Part shown: in pieces, positions 10,511 through 18,012 of the stretch
Layout of the letters: each line of letters opens with the position of its first letter
Numbering within the stretch: position 1 is the first letter of the stretch
Origin: JALTDM01 sp964421355
GTDB lineage: Bacteria > Bacteroidota > Bacteroidia > Bacteroidales > JALTDM01
Assembly (NCBI GenBank): GCA_964421355.1
Contig: CAYQWX010000021.1
Coordinates: forward strand, 1 to 26,914
DNA length: 26,914 nucleotides
Direction: 5' to 3'
Notes under the pieces: generated by a model
What the model saw: only the letters and a program-made list of their open reading frames with translations
Database searches by the model: none
What the model was told of the DNA's origin: nothing
Position numbers and translations under genes: made by a program

Positions 10511-10542
10511 CAAAGATACTCAAACTTAAATTATTACTACAA
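10511..10542 (-). promoter_or_regulatory. Promoter for glycosyltransferase-gmhA
   Basis: On the minus strand the -7 element is TATCTTTG (10511-10518) and a -33 TTG lies at 10540-10542, with 21 bases between them. This is the standard Bacteroidota spacing. The predicted transcript starts near 10505, about 14 bases before the ATG at 10491. Confidence 0.65.
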
Positions 10543-10565
10543 TTCTTGTCCATATAAGATTTTTC

Positions 10566-11219
10566 CTACTTCTTGCTTATTTTTGCCAAAATGTCTTCTA
10601 ACTCCGTAATGTCCCGAATCTTGGAATCAATTGTATTCCAATGGTTTTCAGGTGTAACCATTCCTACAAAACAAACACCTGTCTGTTTAGCCGCATCATA
10701 ATCATGAATGGAATCTCCTATAAAAACAACTTCATTGTTTGACAAATTATATTCACTCATAATATCTTTAAGGTGTTCGTTTTTGGGAAAAGGGCTCCCA
10801 TATACTCCTGTAAAATAATGTATTATATCTTTTTGTGTTAGAATACGTTTTATATCACCAGGCAAAGCCCCTGAAGAAATAAAAAACAAATATTTGTCTC
10901 TATTTTTTTCTAAAAAATCTTTTACTCCTTTTACCAATGGTACCGATGACAATCTTTCTTTTAACAAACGAGAAAATTTATCAAGCAATTGTATTACCCT
11001 GTCATAAGTAGGTTCAATATTTGCAAAATCTCTTAAATACATTTCCATACGGAGTTTACGCGGAATACCTCCATTATGTAAATAGTGATTAGCAACTGCA
11101 TTTGCCACGTTCTCTCCATATTTTGAAAAAACTTCTTTAAATAATTCCGCATTAAACTTATTGCTATCTATTATTACTCCATTCAAATCAAATACCACTA
11201 CTTTTATTTTTTTCATCAT
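10566..11219 (-). CDS. HAD-superfamily phosphatase-like protein with D-x-N catalytic motif
   Basis: A 217-residue haloacid-dehalogenase-like protein of the phosphoglycolate phosphatase/beta-phosphoglucomutase type, with a helical cap at about residues 20-90. Motif I is FDLNGV, with nucleophile D11. Motif II is ISSG (S115/S116), motif III is K146 in SPFPKN, and motif IV is GDSIHD (D169, D173). The residue two after the nucleophile, normally the general acid/base Asp, is Asn13. It does not have the DRDGVI start or the cysteines of GmhB, so I do not call it the heptose phosphatase. The longer frame from 11282 begins upstream of the promoter at 11245, so I start at the ATG at 11219; an adjacent ATG at 11216 is equally possible. 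The glycosyltransferase gene lies 74 bases downstream with its own promoter. Confidence 0.85.
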   Translation of the reverse strand: MMKKIKVVVFDLNGVIIDSNKFNAELFKEVFSKYGENVANAVANHYLHNGGIPRKLRMEMYLRDFANIEPTYDRVIQLLDKFSRLLKERLSSVPLVKGVKDFLEKNRDKYLFFISSGALPGDIKRILTQKDIIHYFTGVYGSPFPKNEHLKDIMSEYNLSNNEVVFIGDSIHDYDAAKQTGVCFVGMVTPENHWNTIDSKIRDITELEDILAKISKK

Positions 11220-11244
11220 TATATATTTATGAAAAAGGAATATA

Positions 11245-11279
11245 CAAAAATAGCAATTATTGCAAGTCAATCTCACAAA
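11245..11279 (-). promoter_or_regulatory. Promoter for the HAD-family gene
   Basis: On the minus strand the -7 element is TATTTTTG (11245-11252) and a -33 TTTG lies at 11276-11279, with 23 bases between. It excludes the upstream in-frame start at 11282 and supports the ATG pair at 11219/11216. Confidence 0.6.
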
Positions 11280-11432
11280 CAAAATATAAAAGGCAGATAA
11301 TTAATACACAAGCATAAAAAAACAATTAACTAAGAAGATTATAATTTATCAGTTTTTTGAAAATTAAAATATTAATAATCAATCTTACATTTTCACATTT
11401 ATAAGTATTCATAACAATATTAATTTTTTCCT

Positions 11433-11440
11433 TACCTTTG
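11433..11440 (+). promoter_or_regulatory. Promoter -7 element for the VWA-like gene and M48 peptidase
   Basis: TACCTTTG matches TAnnTTTG. It contains the TTG (11438) that begins the longest open frame, so that start is excluded. Transcription would begin near 11447, about 15 bases before the in-frame ATG at 11462. No clear -33 element is seen. Confidence 0.55.
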
Positions 11441-11461
11441 CCTACTCAATATGATTATATA

Positions 11462-13561
11462 ATGACCTTTCAATATAACATTTCAATATTTACGGTAATT
11501 GTCATTTCAATTATTATTTCAGGAACGCTAACTTTTGTATTATATGCCATAAAGGATAGACTAACAAATAGTTTCACTAAAAAACAAAAAATAACACTCG
11601 CCACTTTAAGATTTATTGCAATATTTTTAATTAGTTTCTTACTATTCAATCCCTCTATAAAACATTACATAGAAAAGACAAAACCTCCAACAATAATTTT
11701 TTTGCAAGACAACTCATCATCAATAATAAAAAATAAAGACTCATTATTCTACAAAAAACAATATAAAACCATACTTCAAAAACAAATACAAAAATTATCC
11801 AAACAAAAAAATATAGATTTTAAAATAATTCCTTTCGATATCACAGCATATTTAGACAGAGACACATTTGATTTCACAGGTAAATTAACCAACTTTGACA
11901 ACGCAATCAAATCTATCGCATCTACTTATAGAAACAACCAACCCAACGCTGTAATAATAGCATCGGACGGAATAATAAACAACGGAGACAATCCTCTATA
12001 TAATAATTATGCTATCACATATCCTATACACACACTACTTCTTGGCGACACCACACACTATCCCGATGCCGCTATTATAAATGTAGAATACAACAACATT
12101 GCACTTACTCAAAGCAAAACACCTGTAATAGCAGTAATTAAAGCCTCCAAGCTCAAAGGAAAAACTATCACCGTAAATTTGCTTGAAAATGGTAAAACCA
12201 TAACAACGAAAAAATTAAAAATCAATAAAAACAATCAAATTTTTCACGAGAAATTTACCTTGGAAGCCAAACAAAAAGGAATAAAAAAACTCAAACTTAA
12301 AATAACTACTCCCGTAGCAGAAAAAAATAAATATAACAATACAAAAAAATTTCAAATAGAAGTAATAGATGCAACTCAAAACATACTAATCTTAGCAAAC
12401 AGCCCCCATCCAGACATAGGTGCGATAAAATCTGCATTATCATCAAACCTGAATTTCAAAATTACGATAGCTTACGGAGATTCTTTGCAGCAATCTGGAA
12501 AATTATCAAAATACAACCTCATAATATTACATCAACTACCATCCCAAAATTATCCAATAAAAAATATTTGGCAAAAAATCACACAATACAAAATCCCAAC
12601 CTTATTTATCCTTGGCACTCAAACAGATATAAACACATTTAACAAAATACAAGACCTTCTTCAAATACAAGGCAATCAAACACTATTTGAAGATGCTCAA
12701 GCCTACATAAATAAAAACTTCAATACTTTTGAAATAACAGGAGCATCTGAAATAATAAATGAACTGCCACCACTAAAAACATTTTTTGGAGAATACCATT
12801 ATAATTCACAGGCAGAAATCTTACTTTATCAAAAAATAAAAAATATAGAAACAAGCAAACCCTTAATTTTATTATCTCCTACCAACGATTGGAAAATAGG
12901 AATTATCACAGGAGAAAATATATGGCGTTGGCATATATACAACAATTTATTGGAAAACAACAACGACTTTTTTGAGTCTTTAATCAATAACATAGCAAAA
13001 TATCTTTCACTAAAAGTAAAAAGGAAAAGTCTAAACATTTTTGTAAATAAAATAACAAGACAAGATGAACCTGTAAAAATAAATGCACAATTCTTTAATG
13101 AAATATATCAAAGCATAAACGACCCCGACCTAAACATAGAAATTACAAATACCGCAACAAACAAAAAAGCAGGATATCTCTTTTCTCGCACACAAAACGG
13201 CTATTCTCTAACTATAAACAACTTACCACCAGCTATTTATCATTACACAGCCTCACTATCATACAACAACAAAACATATACGGATACAGGCAATTTTACA
13301 ATAGAAAAAACAGATATAGAAAACATAAACACTACTGCCAACCCCATATTCATGCAAAAATTAGCACAAAAATTTGGAGGAAAAATGTTTTATAATATAG
13401 ATTCGCTCACAAACTACATCATAAAAAATCAACAAATAAAAGAACAAATAATATTTCATCAACAGCAAACACCATTAACCCGTTTTTGGTGGATATTAAT
13501 AATCATTATAACTTTGCTTGCTGTTGAATGGATTTTAAGAAAATGGTTCGGAGCAATATAA
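11462..13561 (+). CDS. Membrane protein with VWA-like domain
   Basis: A 699-residue integral membrane protein of a type common in Bacteroidota. Two membrane segments lie near the N-terminus (about residues 8-30 and 47-63) and one at the C-terminus (in TRFWWILIIIITLLAVEW). Just after the second segment is D83-N-S-S-S, a match to the DxSxS metal-site motif of von Willebrand A domains, followed by IIASDGIINNGD, resembling the next VWA loop. The following region has beta-strand-rich segments, and the stretch around 12380-12660 looks like the Rossmann-type amidotransferase-like domain found in this family. No glutaminase catalytic triad is evident. The bulk is probably periplasmic between the membrane anchors. 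The M48 peptidase gene follows 13 bases later, so the two are likely one transcript. Function is unknown; a role in envelope assembly is inference. Confidence 0.8.
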   Translation: MTFQYNISIFTVIVISIIISGTLTFVLYAIKDRLTNSFTKKQKITLATLRFIAIFLISFLLFNPSIKHYIEKTKPPTIIFLQDNSSSIIKNKDSLFYKKQYKTILQKQIQKLSKQKNIDFKIIPFDITAYLDRDTFDFTGKLTNFDNAIKSIASTYRNNQPNAVIIASDGIINNGDNPLYNNYAITYPIHTLLLGDTTHYPDAAIINVEYNNIALTQSKTPVIAVIKASKLKGKTITVNLLENGKTITTKKLKINKNNQIFHEKFTLEAKQKGIKKLKLKITTPVAEKNKYNNTKKFQIEVIDATQNILILANSPHPDIGAIKSALSSNLNFKITIAYGDSLQQSGKLSKYNLIILHQLPSQNYPIKNIWQKITQYKIPTLFILGTQTDINTFNKIQDLLQIQGNQTLFEDAQAYINKNFNTFEITGASEIINELPPLKTFFGEYHYNSQAEILLYQKIKNIETSKPLILLSPTNDWKIGIITGENIWRWHIYNNLLENNNDFFESLINNIAKYLSLKVKRKSLNIFVNKITRQDEPVKINAQFFNEIYQSINDPDLNIEITNTATNKKAGYLFSRTQNGYSLTINNLPPAIYHYTASLSYNNKTYTDTGNFTIEKTDIENINTTANPIFMQKLAQKFGGKMFYNIDSLTNYIIKNQQIKEQIIFHQQQTPLTRFWWILIIIITLLAVEWILRKWFGAI

Positions 13562-13574
13562 AAAACTAACAACT

Positions 13575-14837
13575 ATGACAAAAGAAACATTATGGTTAAT
13601 ACTTGTAATCATAATAATATTTAACTACTTACTGGAAACTATATTGGAATTGCTAAATGTTTCGTATAGCCAAACAACTCTTCCTACCGAAATAAAAGAC
13701 ATATACAACCCCAAAGAATATGAAAAATCAACAAAATACAAAAAAACAAACACCAAAATAGACATAATCCAATCTACATTTTCACTAATTATAATACTAA
13801 TTATGTTCTTATTTGGTGGTTTTGCTTACATACATCACTTAGTTACACAATGGACAGCTAACGAAATTTTAGTCACTTTGCTATTTTTCGGAATAATAAT
13901 ACTGGGCGACCAAATAATAAAAATACCTTTTTCATACTACCAAACATTTATTATAGAAGAAAAATTCGGATTTAACAAATCAACAAAAAAAACATTTTTT
14001 CTCGACATTATAAAATCATGGTTATTAACAATAATTATAGGAGGTGGATTACTTGCCATTATTACCTGGCTATATTTTAAATTCCAACAAAATTTTTGGT
14101 GGTACGTATGGATAATCATCACATTATTTTCACTATTTATGTTAATGTTTTATTCTAAACTAATAGTTCCTCTATTCAACAAACAAACACCTCTTGAAGA
14201 CGGGGAATTAAAAAATGAAATCTTAAAACTTGCTAAACAAGCAGGGTTTGAAATAGAAAATATCTATGTAATAGACGGTTCTAAAAGAAGCACCAAAGCA
14301 AATGCGTACTTCACAGGATTAGGCAAACAAAAAAGAATCGTTTTATATGATACACTAATAAACACAATGGAAATACCTGAAATACTTGCCGTATTATCTC
14401 ATGAAATAGGTCATTACAAACACAAACACCTACTTAAATCATTAATAATAAACTCATTATACATCGGAGGTTTGCTATATTTATTCTCATTAGTAGTCAA
14501 TAGCATACTGATGAGCAAAGCACTACTCTACTCACCTTTTGGATTTAATATTTCACATACTACTCAAGCATATTTTAATCTCAACATCTTTGCATTTTCC
14601 ATACTTTATTCTCCTGTTTCTACTATGTTAAGCATAATAACCAACTATTTTTCACGCAAATACGAATATCAAGCAGATGCATTTGCCAAACAATTAAAAC
14701 TTGCACAACACCTTATAGAAGCATTAAAAAAGTTATCACGCAACAATTTATCAAATCTCACTCCACACCCATTATATGTAAAAATATATTATTCTCACCC
14801 AACATTATATCAAAGAATAAAACATTTACAGGAATAA
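13575..14837 (+). CDS. M48 family membrane metallopeptidase (Ste24/CAAX protease type)
   Basis: A 420-residue polytopic membrane zinc protease. The catalytic motif HEIGH is at residues 276-280 and the third zinc ligand is E364 in EYQAD (364-368), as in Ste24 peptidases. Several hydrophobic segments precede the catalytic domain (N-terminus, about 60-85, 95-115, 155-200) and follow it (about 290-345), matching the multi-helix Ste24 layout. Bacteria have no prenylated CAAX substrates in the yeast sense; bacterial members are generally thought to act in membrane-protein quality control, so the name describes the family only. It directly follows the VWA-like membrane protein gene. Confidence 0.92.
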   Translation: MTKETLWLILVIIIIFNYLLETILELLNVSYSQTTLPTEIKDIYNPKEYEKSTKYKKTNTKIDIIQSTFSLIIILIMFLFGGFAYIHHLVTQWTANEILVTLLFFGIIILGDQIIKIPFSYYQTFIIEEKFGFNKSTKKTFFLDIIKSWLLTIIIGGGLLAIITWLYFKFQQNFWWYVWIIITLFSLFMLMFYSKLIVPLFNKQTPLEDGELKNEILKLAKQAGFEIENIYVIDGSKRSTKANAYFTGLGKQKRIVLYDTLINTMEIPEILAVLSHEIGHYKHKHLLKSLIINSLYIGGLLYLFSLVVNSILMSKALLYSPFGFNISHTTQAYFNLNIFAFSILYSPVSTMLSIITNYFSRKYEYQADAFAKQLKLAQHLIEALKKLSRNNLSNLTPHPLYVKIYYSHPTLYQRIKHLQE

Positions 14838-14856
14838 ACCGTTAAATAAATTTGTC

Positions 14857-14864
14857 TAATTTTG
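14857..14864 (+). promoter_or_regulatory. Promoter -7 element for manA-engB-FISUMP
   Basis: TAATTTTG fits TAnnTTTG. It lies 19 bases before the manA ATG and is the only candidate in the 46-base gap after the M48 gene. No clear -33 TTG is seen. Confidence 0.45.
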
Positions 14865-14883
14865 AAAAAAACCAATAAAAAAC

Positions 14884-15888
14884 ATGTTATATCCACTAAA
14901 ATTCAAACCGATATACAAAACTAAAATTTGGGGAAATAGTAGAATAAAAAAACATTTAAATAGAACAGACGCCCCAGAAAAATGTGGAGAATCTTGGGAA
15001 ATATCCACACTACAAGGCGACGAATCTATAATAACCAACGGATTTTTGGCAGGAAATAAGCTAAACGAAATACTTGAAGTTTATATGGACGATTTGGTTG
15101 GCAAAACCACTTTTGAAAAATTTGGACTGGAATTCCCTTTATTAGTTAAATTTCTTGATGCTCACGAACAGCTATCAATCCAAGTTCATCCAAACGATGA
15201 GATAGCAAAACGAAGACACCATGCATACGGCAAAACTGAAATGTGGTATGTAATAGAAGCAGACCCCGATGCCGAAATAATTATGGGATTTAATGAAAAA
15301 GTTTCAAAAGAGCAATTCTTTGAAGCATTGGAAAACAGAGAGTTCCTGAACATGTTAAACATTGAAAAAAAATTAAAACACGGAGATGCATTTTTTATTC
15401 CCGCAGGACGCATACATTCAATAGGCAAAGGTGTGCTCGTTGCAGAAATACAACAAGTATCAGACATCACATACCGCTTATACGATTGGGACAGAGTGGG
15501 ATTAGACGGCAAACCTCGTGAATTGCATACCGAATGGGCTATAGACGCTATAGATTACAAACATTATTCCAACTACAAAACTCAATACAAAAAAGCCACA
15601 AACACACCTAACAGCATAGTAAATTCTCAATATTTTAGCGTAAACTACCTAAACATCACACAACCATTAATTAGAGACTTCAACGAATACGACACTTTTG
15701 TTATTTATATGGCAATAGACAAGCCTTTTACAATAAAATATGAAGACGGAGAAACAACTGTTATAAAAGGAGAGACACTACTTGTACCTGCATCTATTCC
15801 ATATTACCAAATAATACCACAAAATGACAAAACGGAAATTTTGGAAATCTTTATAAATAACAAAAAAAACGATACCAATGAAAATTAA
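14884..15888 (+). CDS. manA: Mannose-6-phosphate isomerase, class I
   Basis: Interconverts fructose 6-phosphate and mannose 6-phosphate, feeding GDP-mannose and other surface sugars. The 334-residue protein is the short form usual in Bacteroidota and Firmicutes. The zinc motif QVHPND (100-105, H102) and E119 in KTEMWYV are present, followed by the cupin segment with H178 in IPAGRIHSIGKG and the active-site stretch EIQQVSDITYRLYDW. Its end overlaps the engB start by 11 bases, implying translational coupling. The sugar function fits the nearby glycan genes, though those are on the other strand. Confidence 0.94.
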   Translation: MLYPLKFKPIYKTKIWGNSRIKKHLNRTDAPEKCGESWEISTLQGDESIITNGFLAGNKLNEILEVYMDDLVGKTTFEKFGLEFPLLVKFLDAHEQLSIQVHPNDEIAKRRHHAYGKTEMWYVIEADPDAEIIMGFNEKVSKEQFFEALENREFLNMLNIEKKLKHGDAFFIPAGRIHSIGKGVLVAEIQQVSDITYRLYDWDRVGLDGKPRELHTEWAIDAIDYKHYSNYKTQYKKATNTPNSIVNSQYFSVNYLNITQPLIRDFNEYDTFVIYMAIDKPFTIKYEDGETTVIKGETLLVPASIPYYQIIPQNDKTEILEIFINNKKNDTNEN

Positions 15889-16498
15889 ATCGGCAAAATA
15901 TTATTCAAGTTATGTAGATGTAAAAAAATTGCCGGACACTTCTTTTTGGGAATTTGCTTTTGTGGGACGCTCTAATGTAGGCAAATCATCACTATTAAAC
16001 TTTATAACGGGACAAACCAATTTGGCAAAAACCTCGTCAAAACCAGGCAAAACAAGGACTTTTAACTATTTTTCAATCAATGACAATTTTTTCATAGTTG
16101 ACCTTCCCGGTTATGGATATGCCAAATTTAGCAAAACGGAAAGAGAAAAATGGCAAAAACGAATGTTTAGATATTTTACCGTTCGTAAGCAACTTGCAGA
16201 AGTCTTTGTACTCATAGACAGTAGTATCCCACCACAAGCAATTGATATAAATCTGATTAACTTTTTAGGAGAAAAAGGGATTCCTTGTGCAATAATTTTC
16301 ACAAAAACAGATAAAGCAAAACAAAACATTACTGAAAAAAACATAAAAGATATGAACAAAATCCTCTTACAAACATGGGAAACATTACCACCTCAACTTA
16401 AAATATCGGTAGTAAAAAAAAGAGGTAAAGAGGAAATATTAAATCACATAGAAAAAACATTAGAAGACCTATCAAAAATTACACAACAAAATGAATAA
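15878..16498 (+). CDS. engB: Ribosome biogenesis GTPase EngB/YsxC/YihA
   Basis: A cytoplasmic GTPase needed for large ribosomal subunit assembly, 206 residues. G1 is GRSNVGKSS (30-38), the switch region SKPGKTRTFNYF (54-65) contains the G2 Thr, G3 is DLPGYG (75-80), and G4 is TKTDK (142-146). The YAKFSKTEREKW stretch after G3 is typical of EngB. The ATG lies inside the end of manA, and the stop overlaps the next start by 8 bases, so the three genes are tightly coupled. Confidence 0.96.
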   Translation: MKIKSAKYYSSYVDVKKLPDTSFWEFAFVGRSNVGKSSLLNFITGQTNLAKTSSKPGKTRTFNYFSINDNFFIVDLPGYGYAKFSKTEREKWQKRMFRYFTVRKQLAEVFVLIDSSIPPQAIDINLINFLGEKGIPCAIIFTKTDKAKQNITEKNIKDMNKILLQTWETLPPQLKISVVKKRGKEEILNHIEKTLEDLSKITQQNE

Positions 16499-17405
16499 AC
16501 ATATCATTACCATACTTCTTTTATTAACAAGTACATATTTGTTTTCACAACAAAGAAACATATCTCTCACAACCACTCCGGACACCATAGTCATAGATTC
16601 AATAATCGTTCACAATTACAACACACATAAAAGCACCACAATAATACCAAACACCAAATCAATAATATTTAGTAGCAACACCACAAATACTACCACTCAA
16701 AAGCACACTGATAATCCTCCAAAACAAATATCACAAACTATAATTCAAGCCAAACAAACCGACATTGTTCAACTCACAGCATATTCCGGAAAAATGAGCA
16801 CAACAATTCTCCTATATCCCAACAATGACACTACTATAAACTTTTATTTTGAACCATGTATAGACGCAGATGGCAATCACTATACAATAATGAAAATAGG
16901 AAAACAACTTTGGATGGTAGAAAACCTAAAAACCACCCATTATAACAATGGAGACCCAATACCAAACATAACGGATAACTCGCAATGGGACACAACACAC
17001 CAAGGAGCATATCGCAACTATTACAACAATACACATTATGTTGCTAAATACGGTAGATTGTACAACTGGTATGCGGTAAACGACAAAAGAGGCATTGCCC
17101 CAAAAGGCTGGTATATTCCTAACATGGACGAATGGAATACTATGGAACATTACCTATTACCGGGACATTCTTTCCAAGGAGTAGGAAGCAGACTAAAAGA
17201 GTGGGCACTTATTCCCGCTGGATATTGTGACCCCAAAGGAGGATTTGGAATGCTCGGAAGCGAAGGCTTTTGGTGGCTAATAGACGAAGAAAGCCAAAAT
17301 AAAGCATGGTATGTTTTTCTCAACTATTTACAATCATCAGTAAGTTTAACCTCCGCAGACAAAAATCACGGCTTCTCCGTAAGATGCGTAAAAGAAATAA
17401 AATAA
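16491..17405 (+). CDS. Secreted FISUMP-domain protein
   Basis: A 304-residue exported protein. The signal peptide is about residues 1-20 (MNKHIITILLLLTSTYLFSQ). Residues about 22-120 are Thr/Asn-rich with beta-strand character and no recognised family. Residues about 122-304 form the FISUMP domain (Fibrobacter succinogenes major paralogous domain). Visible signatures are DADGNHYTIMKIGKQLWM, a VENLKTTHYNNGDPI segment, GRLYNWYAVN, APKGWYIP and the terminal GFSVRCVK. The function of FISUMP proteins is not known to me; they are exported and often occur as multigene families in Bacteroidota and Fibrobacteres. Its start overlaps engB by 8 bases, an odd partner for a surface protein. Confidence 0.88.
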   Translation: MNKHIITILLLLTSTYLFSQQRNISLTTTPDTIVIDSIIVHNYNTHKSTTIIPNTKSIIFSSNTTNTTTQKHTDNPPKQISQTIIQAKQTDIVQLTAYSGKMSTTILLYPNNDTTINFYFEPCIDADGNHYTIMKIGKQLWMVENLKTTHYNNGDPIPNITDNSQWDTTHQGAYRNYYNNTHYVAKYGRLYNWYAVNDKRGIAPKGWYIPNMDEWNTMEHYLLPGHSFQGVGSRLKEWALIPAGYCDPKGGFGMLGSEGFWWLIDEESQNKAWYVFLNYLQSSVSLTSADKNHGFSVRCVKEIK

Positions 17406-17516
17406 ATTTCAACAATATGCAACCCATTGTAACTACAATTCATAATACACTTCATAACAAGCAAAAGACATTCATATAGGTATTATTTCCAAAAGTGTGG
17501 AGAATAATTGTTGTAG

Positions 17517-17524
17517 TATTTTTG
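17517..17524 (+). promoter_or_regulatory. Possible orphan promoter -7 element in a convergent intergenic gap
   Basis: TATTTTTG fits TAnnTTTG, but no plus-strand gene follows. A transcript would run antisense into the 3' end of tadA. No -33 element is at the right distance. In AT-rich DNA this may be chance. Confidence 0.2.
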
Positions 17525-17571
17525 TTCTGAAAAAACGCTTATAACACCATTGACACCCAATCAAATATCTA

Positions 17572-18012
17572 TTATTTTTCTCTCAATATCTCAAAAAAAG
17601 AAACCATAATCTCCGTAGTTATTTCCGAAAGAACACCTTTGGAAACATCCGTATTTTTCAATATATCTTTATTATAAACACTATAACCTTTTTTAGGGTC
17701 CACACTTCCATATACAATTCTTCCAATATGAGACCAATGTATAGCACCTGCACACATCACGCATGGCTCAACAGTAACATACATAGTGCAATCATCAAGA
17801 TATTTACTTCCTAAAAAATTTTCGGCAGCAGTTATTGCCAATATTTCAGCATGTGCAGTAGAATCATTCAATATCTCTACCTGATTATGTGCCCGTGCTA
17901 TTATTTTATTATTACATACAATTATAGCACCTATTGGAACTTCACCTTCTACAAATGCTTTTTTGGCTTCTTTAATAGCCTCTTGCATGTAGTGTTTATC
18001 ATCTTTTTGCAT
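17572..18012 (-). CDS. tadA: tRNA adenosine(34) deaminase
   Basis: Deaminates adenosine 34 of tRNA-Arg(ACG) to inosine, a zinc enzyme of the cytidine deaminase fold. At 146 residues it is normal length. Zinc site: H54-A-E56 and P83-C84-V-M-C87. A GTG one codon upstream (18015) is possible, but I prefer the ATG at 18012. The start overlaps the end of the Ig-like lipoprotein gene by 14 bases, making it the last gene of a four-gene minus-strand run from purD. Within this deaminase fold, guanine deaminase is an alternative, but the EPCVMCAGA segment and length favour TadA. Confidence 0.9.
   Translation of the reverse strand: MQKDDKHYMQEAIKEAKKAFVEGEVPIGAIIVCNNKIIARAHNQVEILNDSTAHAEILAITAAENFLGSKYLDDCTMYVTVEPCVMCAGAIHWSHIGRIVYGSVDPKKGYSVYNKDILKNTDVSKGVLSEITTEIMVSFFEILREK

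Noticed and set aside
10566..11219. GmhB heptose bisphosphate phosphatase, because of proximity to gmhA
   Set aside because: It lacks the DRDGVI start and zinc-binding cysteines of GmhB and has a helical cap of the phosphoglycolate phosphatase type.
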